The notes beneath the pieces were generated by a model. That model did not search any database. It saw nothing but the letters and a program-made list of their open reading frames with translations, and had not been told where the DNA came from. A stretch of 37,422 bases of DNA from Citromicrobium sp. Lineage in GTDB: Bacteria > Pseudomonadota > Alphaproteobacteria > Sphingomonadales > Sphingomonadaceae. The position numbers and the translations under genes are program-made. The stretch covers positions 1 to 37,422 of the forward strand of contig QFNA01000067.1 in assembly GCA_003248395.1 (NCBI GenBank), given 5' to 3'. Every line of letters starts with the position of its first letter. Position 1 is the stretch's first letter. Of this stretch, positions 23,920 through 32,126 are shown one piece after another.

Positions 23920-24948
23920 ATGAGCCAGGAAGGCAATGCCAGGGCGCACCGCGTTACGTCGATCGATGTCGCCGAACGCGCGGGCGTCAGCCAGTCGACC
24001 GTCAGTCGCGCGCTCTCCGGATCCGAAACGATTACCGAAGCAACGCGTCGCAAGGTCGAACAGGCCGCGCTCGAATTGGGCTATCATGTCAACATGCGCG
24101 CGGCGGGTCTGCGCAAGGGCGAGACTGGTTCGATCGCAGTCGTCGTCATCGGGCGTGCAGGGCAGGGCGTCTCGGCCATAAATCCGTTCTACTACAGTCT
24201 TTTGGGTGCGACCTGTGCGGCTGCCGCAGAGCGCGGTTACGAGGCGCTCGTTTCCTTTCAGTCGACCGAAAACGACCTGTTCGGACACTACGTGGCCCGT
24301 AGGCAGGCTGACGGGGTCGTCGTGATCGGCACGGCAACCAACGGCGACGCCTGGGAGTATTTTCGCAAGGTCGCAGAAGGCAGCGACTCGATCGCCTTCT
24401 GGGGCTCTCCGTTCGACGATGCCGTGTGGGTCAGGTCCGACAACCGCGAAGGTGGCCACATCGCCGTGAGGCGGATGATCGAGGGCGGCAAATCGAAAAT
24501 CCTGTTCGTTGGCGATACGCATTCTTCGCAGCGGCAATTCAGCGAGCGGTTCGACGGCTATCGCGAGGCGGTCGAGGAAGCAGGCTTGAAAGCGAGTGAG
24601 CCAATTGTCTCTGATGGCGAAGACCGCGTGACCCAGGGCCGAAGCGCGATCGCAAAGATCGTCGACGCTGGAACCGAGTTCGACGGTCTCTTCTTTGCGT
24701 GCGACGCGATGGCGCTGGGGGCTCTCGAAGAACTCGCGGCGCGCAATATCGCCGTTCCCAGCGACGTTGCAGTGATCGGCTTCGACGGGCTCGGTTCGGG
24801 CGAATTCAGCCGACCTCCGCTCACGACGGTCGAGCCGGATTTTGCCGAGGCCGGACGGCAATTGGTTGAAACCGCGCTTACCGCGGCAGCCGAGCAGGCC
24901 GAGCGAAGAGTACCCGTGCGACTTGTCGAACGCGCCAGTGTGAGTTGA
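23920..24948 (+). CDS. LacI family transcriptional regulator
   Basis: Ligand-controlled repressor of 342 residues. The ATG at 23920 was chosen because the protein then has the usual short lead before the DNA-binding domain. Residues 12-60 form the lac-type helix-turn-helix and hinge (VTSIDVAERAGVSQSTVSRA, then ATRRKVEQAALELGYHVNMRA). The periplasmic-binding-protein-like effector domain follows from about 66, with GQGVSAINPFYYSLL, GGHIAVRRMIEGG, LFVGDT, RFDGYREAVEEAG and FFACDAMALGALEEL then VIGFDGLG. It is divergent from the monooxygenase and immediately upstream of the TolB-amidohydrolase, both of which have palindromes in their upstream regions. The ligand cannot be read from the sequence; a sugar or small metabolite is usual for the family. 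Confidence 0.93.
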   Translation: MSQEGNARAHRVTSIDVAERAGVSQSTVSRALSGSETITEATRRKVEQAALELGYHVNMRAAGLRKGETGSIAVVVIGRAGQGVSAINPFYYSLLGATCAAAAERGYEALVSFQSTENDLFGHYVARRQADGVVVIGTATNGDAWEYFRKVAEGSDSIAFWGSPFDDAVWVRSDNREGGHIAVRRMIEGGKSKILFVGDTHSSQRQFSERFDGYREAVEEAGLKASEPIVSDGEDRVTQGRSAIAKIVDAGTEFDGLFFACDAMALGALEELAARNIAVPSDVAVIGFDGLGSGEFSRPPLTTVEPDFAEAGRQLVETALTAAAEQAERRVPVRLVERASVS

Positions 24949-24960
24949 TGCGCCGTTCGT

Positions 24961-24999
24961 CGATTGGCGGTTTGCCAATCGCCACGAGGCACGTCTAAG
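24961..24999 (+). promoter_or_regulatory. Promoter with overlapping palindrome upstream of TolB-amidohydrolase
   Basis: CGATTGGC (24961-24968) and GCCAATCG (24974-24981) form a perfect 8-base inverted repeat with a 5-base centre. TTGCCA (24972-24977), inside its right arm, is 16 bases from TCTAAG (24994-24999), a plausible promoter. The palindrome overlaps the -35, where a repressor such as the upstream LacI-type protein could act. It lacks a T-run, so it is unlikely to be a terminator. Confidence 0.5.
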
Positions 25000-25028
25000 C
25001 ATCTCCTCGAAACCCTGGGGAGAATTTC

Positions 25029-25058
25029 ATGAAGTTCCACATCGCTTCCGCCCTCCGA
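25029..25058 (+). other. Original start and broken signal peptide of the TolB-amidohydrolase
   Basis: GGGGAGA (25017-25023) and an ATG at 25029 open a frame MKFHIASAL, the front of an export signal. Near 25044-25058 it turns into an Arg-rich nonsense frame. The proper frame of the enzyme reads PPSEEDGPAEG from the same spot. The hydrophobic core of the signal peptide appears lost. Confidence 0.7.
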
Positions 25059-25113
25059 AGAAGACGGTCCAGCAGAAGGAAGCGGAGAGCAGGTCGATGC
25101 CGCGCCGGCGACG

Positions 25114-28100
25114 GTGCCGATGGCTGGTGAAGAAGATGCACCGGAAAAATGGGACGTCAACGCCCCGCGCGGCGCGAGCCTGCGCGAGGTCGCTATCCGG
25201 ACCGACGAAGGGACGTGGATGGACGTCGATGTCTCGCCTGACGGGCGTACAATCGCATTCTCTCTGCTGGGCGACATTTACACCATGCCGATCGCCGGCG
25301 GCACACCGCGCCGCATTGCCGAGGGACTAGCCTGGGAAATCCAGCCCAGGTTCTCTCCGGACGGTAGCCGTATTGCCTTCACCTCGGACCGCGGAGGTGG
25401 GGACAATATCTGGATCATGAATGTCGACGGGGGGAACAAGCTGCAGGTGACGAAAGAAGATTTCCGCCTGCTCAACCAGCCGAGCTGGTCGCCGGACGGG
25501 CGCTATATCGTCGCCAAAAAGCATTTCACGACGTCGCGTAGTGCCGGGACGGGCGAGGTATGGCTCTATCATGTGTCGGGTGGCGGCGGCGTTCAGCTGG
25601 TCGAGCGAGCGAGCGAAACCGCGCAGAAGGAACTCGGCGAGCCGATCTACGCACCCGATGGCAACGCGATCTATTACACGCGCAACATTACGGCGGGGCC
25701 GATCTTCGAATATGCGCAGGATTCCACGCAGGGCATCTTCAACATCGAGCGTTATGACATCGATACGGAGGAAGTGACCACTGCCGTTGGCGGTTACGGC
25801 GGCGCGGTGCGTCCGACACCTTCACCGGATGGCAAATTGCTGGCGTTCGTGCGACGCGACAAGGACCAGTCGCAATTGTGGGTCAAGGACCTTGCCAGCG
25901 GTGGGGAGCGAATGATCTATGGCGATCTCGACCTCGACCTGCAGGAAACCTGGGCTGTCTACGGGGTCTATCCCATGATGGACTGGACGCCCGACAGCGA
26001 GGCCATGGTGCTCTGGGCAGGGGGCAAACTCCACCGGGTCGCCGCCGATGGTTCGGGATCGAGCGTGATACCATTCAGCGTGGAAGATACGCGGAGCGTA
26101 GCCGACGCGCCGCATCCTGTGATTCCGGTCTCCCCAGAGAGCTTTACGGCCAAAATCCCGCGATTTGCCAGTGTTTCGCCCGATGGGAGGACGGTCGTCT
26201 TCGAAAGCCTCGGCAAGCTCTATTCCAAACCTGTCGGCAGCGACGCTGCGCCTCGACGCCTGACTTCGGGCAGCGAGGATGCGCTGGAGCTGTGGCCTTC
26301 TTGGTCGCGGGATGGTCGGCGCATTGTTTTCGTGCGCTGGACCGATGAGGGCCTGGGGCGGATCATTACCGCCAATGCCAACGGAGGCGGCGAGCGTGTC
26401 GTCACCGACGCTCCTGGACATTACGCCGTCCCGCAATTCTCCCCCGATGGCGATACCATCGTGTTCGAAAAGCGAAGCGGCGGCTTCCTGACATCGCCCG
26501 AATATTCCGACGACGAAGGTATTTACGCAGTTTCTGCCGACGGCGGAACACCGGATATGGTGGCGCGCGATACAGCCAGCCCTCAGTTTGCCGACGACGG
26601 AGACCGCCTGTTCATGCTCGCTCGCGAGGGTGGCAAGCTTCAGCTGCTGTCGAGCGATATGAATGGCGAGGCGCGCCGCGTTCATGCCGAAGGAGAGCTG
26701 GCGAGCGATTTTCGCGTCAGCCCCGACGGCCAATACGTGGCATTTCGCCAGAACTACGAAGTTTTCGCCATGCCTTTGCTACCCGGCGGACAGGCCGTGA
26801 CAGTGGGAGAAAAGGCGAGCTCTCTGCCCGTCACCCGCGTCAGCAAGGGGGGCGCCGATTACATCGGCTGGGCGGAAAACGGGTCGACGCTTTATTGGTC
26901 GATGGGGCCCGTACTCTATCGCGCCAGCACGCCGACGCTCACCCCGCGTGCGCCGCAGGCAGAAAACGCGCCGAAGTTCACGCCGCCGGATCAGGGCACC
27001 TCGCTCGCCAGGACGGTTCGCACGGAAAAGCATGATGGCACAGTCGCGATCACCGGCGCGACAATCCACACCATGGCGGGCGATGGCGCCGGCACTATCC
27101 AGAATGGCGTGATCCTGATCGAGGGCGATCGGATAGCCGCGGTCGGTGCTGCGGATGCGGTAACGATCCCCGCGAATGCGCAGCGCGTCGATGCGACCGG
27201 CAAGACGATAATTCCCGGACTGGTCGATGCGCACGCACACGGCGCGCAAGGCGTGGGCGACCTCGTACCGCAGCAGAATTGGTCGTTGGTGCAGAATCTC
27301 GCTCTGGGTACGACAACGCTGCACGATCCCTCCTCTTCGGCGAGCATGATTTTCGCTGCGGCAGAGCGCCAGATGGCGGGCACGCTTCTCGCCCCGAGAA
27401 TTTTCTCGACCGGCGAGATCATTTACGGCGCGAAGGCGGCGGGCGTCTACGCGCGGATCGACAGCTACGAAGATGCGCTCGCCCATATCCGCCGGATCAA
27501 GGCGCAGGGCGGCATCTCGGTGAAGAACTACAATCAGCCGAGGCGCGAACAGCGCCAGCAAGTGGTCGCGGCCGCACGGGCAGAAAATATGCTGGTGGTC
27601 GCCGAGGGTGGATCGATTTTCGGCATGGACATGAATATCGTCGCCGACGGAAACTCGACGCTCGAGCACAACATCCCCGTCGATGTCATGTACAACGACG
27701 TGTTGCAGATGTTCGGCCAGTCGCAAACGAATTACACGCCAACGCTTGTGGTGACCTACGGGGGCCTGGCGGGCGACCCGTATTGGCGGCAGGCGACCGA
27801 CGTCTTCGACAACCCCCTGCTCGTACACACACCGCCCAAGATGCTGCTTGCCCAAACCGCGCGTCGCACCAAGGCGCCCGATTGGGCATTTGTCGACGAC
27901 AACTCCGCGCGCGAGGCCAAGAAACTGGCAGATCGCGGTATCAGGGTGAGCATCGGCGCGCATGGCCAGCAGGCGGGAATTGCAGCCCACTGGGAGTTGT
28001 GGAGTTTCGTGCGTGGCGGCATGACGGCGGCGGAAGCGCTGCGCGCCGGGACCATCGAACCGGCCCATTCGCTTGGCATGGCGCGCGATGTTGGTAGCCT

Positions 28101-28224
28101 AGAGGTCGGCAAACTGGCCGATCTTCTGGTACTCACGGCCGATCCCGTCGCGGATATTCATAATTCGGACGATATCGAGCAGGTGATGCTCGGCGGCAGG
28201 CTCTACGATGCGCGCTGGGAGTGA
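25114..28224 (+). CDS. TolB-like beta-propeller / amidohydrolase fusion, 5' end disrupted
   Basis: Large hydrolase of 1036 residues in the open frame. The frame has no proper start of its own; GTG 25114 is only its first usable codon, and the real start is probably ATG 25029 in another frame. Residues about 30-600 are WD40-like/TolB propeller blades with repeated SPDGR motifs (DVSPDGRTIAFSLLGDIY, FSPDGSRIAFTSDRGGGDNIW, SWSRDGRRIVFVRW). From about 645 an amidohydrolase barrel begins (VAITGATIHTMAGDG), with the metal motif DAHAHG (His707, His709), GGISVKNYNQPRREQRQQV (Lys in the metal-bridge position), TLEHNIPVD and SIGAHGQQAGIAAHWELW. The end LGSLEVGKLADLLVLTADP-type tail is complete. Related proteins are exported and assigned to peptide or cyclic-amide hydrolysis. 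The LacI-type gene lies upstream. Confidence 0.87.
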   Translation: MPMAGEEDAPEKWDVNAPRGASLREVAIRTDEGTWMDVDVSPDGRTIAFSLLGDIYTMPIAGGTPRRIAEGLAWEIQPRFSPDGSRIAFTSDRGGGDNIWIMNVDGGNKLQVTKEDFRLLNQPSWSPDGRYIVAKKHFTTSRSAGTGEVWLYHVSGGGGVQLVERASETAQKELGEPIYAPDGNAIYYTRNITAGPIFEYAQDSTQGIFNIERYDIDTEEVTTAVGGYGGAVRPTPSPDGKLLAFVRRDKDQSQLWVKDLASGGERMIYGDLDLDLQETWAVYGVYPMMDWTPDSEAMVLWAGGKLHRVAADGSGSSVIPFSVEDTRSVADAPHPVIPVSPESFTAKIPRFASVSPDGRTVVFESLGKLYSKPVGSDAAPRRLTSGSEDALELWPSWSRDGRRIVFVRWTDEGLGRIITANANGGGERVVTDAPGHYAVPQFSPDGDTIVFEKRSGGFLTSPEYSDDEGIYAVSADGGTPDMVARDTASPQFADDGDRLFMLAREGGKLQLLSSDMNGEARRVHAEGELASDFRVSPDGQYVAFRQNYEVFAMPLLPGGQAVTVGEKASSLPVTRVSKGGADYIGWAENGSTLYWSMGPVLYRASTPTLTPRAPQAENAPKFTPPDQGTSLARTVRTEKHDGTVAITGATIHTMAGDGAGTIQNGVILIEGDRIAAVGAADAVTIPANAQRVDATGKTIIPGLVDAHAHGAQGVGDLVPQQNWSLVQNLALGTTTLHDPSSSASMIFAAAERQMAGTLLAPRIFSTGEIIYGAKAAGVYARIDSYEDALAHIRRIKAQGGISVKNYNQPRREQRQQVVAAARAENMLVVAEGGSIFGMDMNIVADGNSTLEHNIPVDVMYNDVLQMFGQSQTNYTPTLVVTYGGLAGDPYWRQATDVFDNPLLVHTPPKMLLAQTARRTKAPDWAFVDDNSAREAKKLADRGIRVSIGAHGQQAGIAAHWELWSFVRGGMTAAEALRAGTIEPAHSLGMARDVGSLEVGKLADLLVLTADPVADIHNSDDIEQVMLGGRLYDARWE

Positions 28225-28233
28225 ACGCTACAC

Positions 28234-29556
28234 TCAGCTCTGGCGGATGAAACGCAGGAAATCGTCCGATTTGCCGCGCATGGTCGAGGCCTGATTCTCC
28301 AGATCGCCGGCTGAGGACAAGAGCTGGCTGGCGGCGACGCCAGCCGCCATCGTGTTCTCGTTCATCGTCTCGAGATGGCTCGCGACGTCTTCGGTCCCGC
28401 GCGCCGCGAGATCGATGCTCCGGGCAAGATCCTGCCCTGCGACCGATTGCTGGTCGACGGCACTCGCGATGGCAATTGCTGTGGTTTCGAGCTGCTTGAC
28501 CTGGTCTCCGATCGCACGAAGTGCTTTGACGCTCGCTCCAGTCGAACCCTGAATATTGCGGATCTGATCCGCCACGTCCTCGGTCGCCCGGCTCGTTTGC
28601 GCGGCAAGTTCCTTTACCTCGCTTGCGACGACTGCAAACCCGCGACCTGCTTCGCCGCCGCGTGCCGCTTCGATCGATGCGTTGAGAGCAAGCAGGTTTG
28701 TCCGCTGGGCAATCGAATGGATGAGTTCGACGATTTCGCCAATTTGATCGGCCGATGACGCCAGAGCAGATATGGTTTCGTCGGTTTCTTCTGCACTGTC
28801 CGCCGCCTGTCGGGCCAAGTCAGCGGATTGCGAGGCCTGCCTGCTGATCTCGCCGATCGACATGGCGAATTCATCAGATGCGGATGCAGCCGCTGTAACG
28901 CCGGACGAGGCGCTCTCCATGGCCTCGCTGATTTGCCTCGCCTGCCTTGATGCATCTTCGACCGTTGCGGCGAGGCCCGCGGCCGTCGTCTTGAGCTGGC
29001 TGGAGGCGGCCGCGACATGACCCGACACGTCGCCGATCGTCGTTTCGAACGAATCGGCCAATCGAAGAAGGCCGCGATTGCGTTCTTCGCCCGCCTGTTT
29101 GCGAGTCTCGAATAATTCGTCGAGCTTCTTGCCGGATTTCACGAAGAGTTCGAAGGCACGGGCAAGCTCGCCGATTTCGTCTGCGCGTTCGGTGCCGGCG
29201 ATGTCGAAGTCGCGATGGCCTTGAGCAAGACGAGTCATATTCTGCGTCAGTTCGGTGAATGGCGTGACGACGTAATCGAGGATGAGCTTCACCCCGTAAA
29301 TGGTCGACAGGGCTGTCACGATGCACATGATGACGAGTCCGAGTCTCGCTGCGCCCGCCGCTTGAGGCGAAGACATTCCGTATAATGCCATCAGCATCAC
29401 GATGATGATGCCGATCACGTTGAGCGAAGTAATCAGGCGCGCCTTCTGCATCATGCTGAGTTCGAGTAACCATTTGCCGATACCGCGTGCATCGCCTGAA
29501 TCCCGTTTCCGATCGAGAGAAACAGCGGCAATTTCATCCTGCAGTTCGGCGTACAT
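28234..29556 (-). CDS. Methyl-accepting chemotaxis protein without periplasmic sensor domain
   Basis: Chemoreceptor of 440 residues. Two membrane helices (about 41-62, ITSLNVIGIIIVMLMALYG, and 71-93, LGLVIMCIVTALSTIYGVKL) are joined by only about eight residues, so no ligand domain faces the periplasm. A HAMP segment follows (VVTPFTELTQNMTRLAQGHRD region, about 94-150). The long coiled signalling domain has the conserved tip IVELIHSIAQRTNLLALNAS and IEAARGGEAGRGFAVVASEV (about 290-330). The cytoplasmic lead (about 40 residues) is unusual. It is the last gene after the che operon, 77 bases from the GGDEF-EAL gene, with a CtrA-like site in that gap. What it senses is unknown; cytoplasmic or membrane-energy signals are possible. 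Confidence 0.93.
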   Translation of the reverse strand: MYAELQDEIAAVSLDRKRDSGDARGIGKWLLELSMMQKARLITSLNVIGIIIVMLMALYGMSSPQAAGAARLGLVIMCIVTALSTIYGVKLILDYVVTPFTELTQNMTRLAQGHRDFDIAGTERADEIGELARAFELFVKSGKKLDELFETRKQAGEERNRGLLRLADSFETTIGDVSGHVAAASSQLKTTAAGLAATVEDASRQARQISEAMESASSGVTAAASASDEFAMSIGEISRQASQSADLARQAADSAEETDETISALASSADQIGEIVELIHSIAQRTNLLALNASIEAARGGEAGRGFAVVASEVKELAAQTSRATEDVADQIRNIQGSTGASVKALRAIGDQVKQLETTAIAIASAVDQQSVAGQDLARSIDLAARGTEDVASHLETMNENTMAAGVAASQLLSSAGDLENQASTMRGKSDDFLRFIRQS

Positions 29557-29600
29557 GTTGGCGTCCTGAATCAGTTCGCGTCCAGATTAGGCAATCATGG

Positions 29601-29615
29601 CTAAATCATCGTTAA
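29601..29615. promoter_or_regulatory. CtrA-like binding site upstream of the chemoreceptor
   Basis: CTAA-N7-TTAA (read on plus), one mismatch from the alphaproteobacterial CtrA consensus TTAA-N7-TTAA, lies about 45 bases before the chemoreceptor start. CtrA controls motility and chemotaxis genes in many alphaproteobacteria. Confidence 0.45.
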
Positions 29616-29633
29616 GGCGATCGCAGAGCTGGC

Positions 29634-31181
29634 TTAAATAGCCTGTATTGCTGGAACGGGGGACGGTGTCGCGAGCGGGCTGCCGTTGAATCCGATCGGA
29701 CGACCCAGATGCTGGGCAATCTCAAAAGCTGGCATGGCGCGGAAATAGAGCCAGCCCTGGATCTGGTCGCAACCGGCAGCGCGCACCATTTCGGCTTGCT
29801 GTTCGGTCTCCACACCCTCTGCAGTTACGCCCATCTTCATTGCGCGCGCCACGGTTATGCTCGACAGCATCATGGCACGCGATCCGTCGTCATTGCCGGC
29901 CTGTACTACGAGGCTGCGATCGAGCTTGAGCTTTTCGAAGCGGAACTGGCGAAGGAACCCGATCGACGCATATCCCGTACCAAAGTCGTCGAGGGCCACG
30001 CTTACACCAAAAGATCGGATCAGCGCGAGACTGCGCTCGGCCACGACGGGATCAAGAACCAGGCAGGTTTCGGTGATTTCCAGTTCCAGACGTGCGGGAT
30101 CGAATCCCGTTTCTTCGAGAATCGTTCCCAACTGGACAGGAAATTCCGGGTTGCGGAGCTGAGCGGCGGAAATGTTCACCGACAGCCTGATTCCATCCCA
30201 CTGACTCGCATCGACGCACGCTTGCCGCAGCACCCATTTGCCGATCGCATTGATCAACCCCGACTCTTCCGCAATCGGAATGAAGATACCAGGGCCGACA
30301 GGTTTGCCGTCGGGCCGATCCCAGCGCAGCAGCGCTTCGACGGCGACGATATGCTTTGTTTCTGTGTCGACGAGCGGCTGATAGAGAAGCGAGAATTGGC
30401 CGTGGGCCAATGCGCTCCGCAACTCGTCGTTCATAGTGGAAAGTTCTTCGCGGCTGCGGTCGAAGGCTTCGTTGAACCAGGTGCAGCGCATGCGACCGCC
30501 GCGCTTGGATGCATACATCGCGACGTCGGCGCGGCGGAGCATTTCCGAAGTGTTTACGGTGCCTATCCCATCGCTTCGCACGAGGCCGATGCTCGCCCCG
30601 AGCATCAGACGGCGATCGTCCACCTCGAGAGGCTCCGACATACGTTCGATGATGCGTCGGCAATGACCTTCGATCAGTGTTGCCGCCGCCGGTCCGACCT
30701 GCAGAATGGCGAATTCGTCTCCGCCGAGCCGAAAAACCGACGCCTCTTCGTCGCAGATCGACAGCAAGATACACCCGGTTTGGCGAATAGCTGCGTCGCC
30801 GAGGTTGTGACCATGATGATCGTTGGTCTGCTTGAAGCCGTCGAGATCAAGCAAGGCCAGCCCGATTTCTTCCCCGGCATCGAGGGCCACGCGCATATCG
30901 TTGTGCAGCGCGCGGCGATTGGGCAGGCCGGTCAGGCTGTCAGTCAGGCCGAGTGCCTGCAGCCAGCGCAAGTGACGGAAACCAAACCAGCCTATGGCAA
31001 AAGACGCAGCGATGAAAAGCGCAGCGCCGCACCACATTGCGATCGACATATAGGGCGAACCGATCGCATGCAGCCAGCTAGTGAGGACGAACGTACCGAG
31101 CGCAATGGTACCAAGCACAACAAGCGGCGCGAACACGAGGGCATTTGCCCCGTGGCGATTGATGACGGATTGCGGGCCCAA
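29634..31181 (-). CDS. Membrane-bound GGDEF-EAL cyclic-di-GMP signalling protein
   Basis: Protein of 515 residues that makes or breaks cyclic di-GMP. The start is a TTG at 31181, supported by GGGAG 7 bases upstream. Two helices (about 15-39 and 46-66) anchor it. The GGDEF domain (80-240) keeps the active GGDEF at 153-157; no RxxD inhibitory site lies at the usual place, so feedback may be absent. The EAL domain (255-490) keeps EALLRW (282-287), the ITET glutamate (about 371), the LDDFGTGYAS core (397-406), KLKLDRS and AEGVET (454-459), so both halves look catalytically competent. It follows cheR after 81 bases on the same strand, linking second-messenger control to chemotaxis output. The net activity cannot be predicted. 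Confidence 0.94.
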   Translation of the reverse strand: MGPQSVINRHGANALVFAPLVVLGTIALGTFVLTSWLHAIGSPYMSIAMWCGAALFIAASFAIGWFGFRHLRWLQALGLTDSLTGLPNRRALHNDMRVALDAGEEIGLALLDLDGFKQTNDHHGHNLGDAAIRQTGCILLSICDEEASVFRLGGDEFAILQVGPAAATLIEGHCRRIIERMSEPLEVDDRRLMLGASIGLVRSDGIGTVNTSEMLRRADVAMYASKRGGRMRCTWFNEAFDRSREELSTMNDELRSALAHGQFSLLYQPLVDTETKHIVAVEALLRWDRPDGKPVGPGIFIPIAEESGLINAIGKWVLRQACVDASQWDGIRLSVNISAAQLRNPEFPVQLGTILEETGFDPARLELEITETCLVLDPVVAERSLALIRSFGVSVALDDFGTGYASIGFLRQFRFEKLKLDRSLVVQAGNDDGSRAMMLSSITVARAMKMGVTAEGVETEQQAEMVRAAGCDQIQGWLYFRAMPAFEIAQHLGRPIGFNGSPLATPSPVPAIQAI

Positions 31182-31262
31182 GATTGCGCTCCCGGATTGG
31201 CCTCATTGTCGAAACAATGTGCTAATCCATTGGGACTAATGAAGTGTAAATGTGTGCTTTTG

Positions 31263-32126
31263 TCATGCCGCCGCGCGGTCGCGTGAGGCGGAAGCCGACA
31301 ACACCCCGCCGGAAACGAGCCTGTAGGTCGCCGAGCCGCAATCGGACGGAGTGAAGCGGGTGGTTTGGCCGATCACGGTTTCACCCGCGCCCAGCATGAG
31401 AAAGCCATCTGGCGCCAGTGCCGACGCCATGCTGTCAAAGGCCCTGCGCCGCGTTTCAGGATCGAAATAGAGCAGGACATTGCGGCACAATATGAGGTCG
31501 AAGGGCGCCGATGCCGGTTGGTGATCGAGGATGTTGTGTCGCTCGAAGCGGGTCGGACGTTGGATGCAGTCCTTCGCCTGCCAGCCGCCGGGCGAATCAG
31601 TGAAGAATTCGATCATGCGTGTGACGGACAGTCCACGCTGGATTTCGAACTGCGAGTAGGTTCCGCGCCTTGCCTGCTCGATCGCCTTGCCAGAAATGTC
31701 CGTGCCCAGAATTTCGACTTCCCATTCTGCCCATTGCTCTTTCTGCGCGTCGAAAATCATTGCCAGGCTGAGAGCTTCCTGTCCGGTCGAACAGCCCGCA
31801 GACCATATCGACAGCCTTTTCTTGGCAGCGCGTTTCCGCGCGAGCTCCGCCAGCACGTGTTCGGCAAGTGCTTGAAAGTATGCCGGATCACGGAAAAAGT
31901 AGGTTTCGTTGTTGAGCAGGGCCTCGACGACCTTGGTCGCGAGGCGGTGCTCGCCAGGGTTTTCGAGCATGCATGCCAGCTGGTCGGTATTTTCGATGCG
32001 AAACTCGCGAAAGAGGCCGGAAAGCGCGGTGGCAATGCGCCAGCGTCGGCTTTCAGCCAGCGTCTGGCCCGTATGGGCATGAAGCAGGTCAGTGATGATA
32101 CGGTAGGAGGCGTCGTTTTCCGTCAT
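31263..32126 (-). CDS. cheR: Chemotaxis protein methyltransferase CheR
   Basis: Adds methyl groups from S-adenosylmethionine to chemoreceptor glutamates. It has 287 residues. The ATG at 32126 overlaps the cheB stop by 4 bases. The N-terminal helical domain (1-75) ends in VEALLNNETYFFRDPAYF. The methyltransferase core has IWSAGCSTGQEALSLAM (SAM site), EVEILGTDISGKAIEQARRG, PFDLILCRNVLLYF and FLMLGAGETV. The C-terminus is alanine-rich and carries no receptor-docking or TPR extension. Order within the operon is standard. Confidence 0.96.
   Translation of the reverse strand: MTENDASYRIITDLLHAHTGQTLAESRRWRIATALSGLFREFRIENTDQLACMLENPGEHRLATKVVEALLNNETYFFRDPAYFQALAEHVLAELARKRAAKKRLSIWSAGCSTGQEALSLAMIFDAQKEQWAEWEVEILGTDISGKAIEQARRGTYSQFEIQRGLSVTRMIEFFTDSPGGWQAKDCIQRPTRFERHNILDHQPASAPFDLILCRNVLLYFDPETRRRAFDSMASALAPDGFLMLGAGETVIGQTTRFTPSDCGSATYRLVSGGVLSASASRDRAAA

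Noticed and set aside
31204..31219. Short hairpin CATTGT/ACAATG between cheR and the GGDEF-EAL gene
   Set aside because: Only a 6-bp AT-rich stem without a T-run; too weak to call a terminator.
29709..31286. Plus-strand open frame of 525 codons
   Set aside because: Antisense to the GGDEF-EAL gene, whose motifs are complete on the minus strand.
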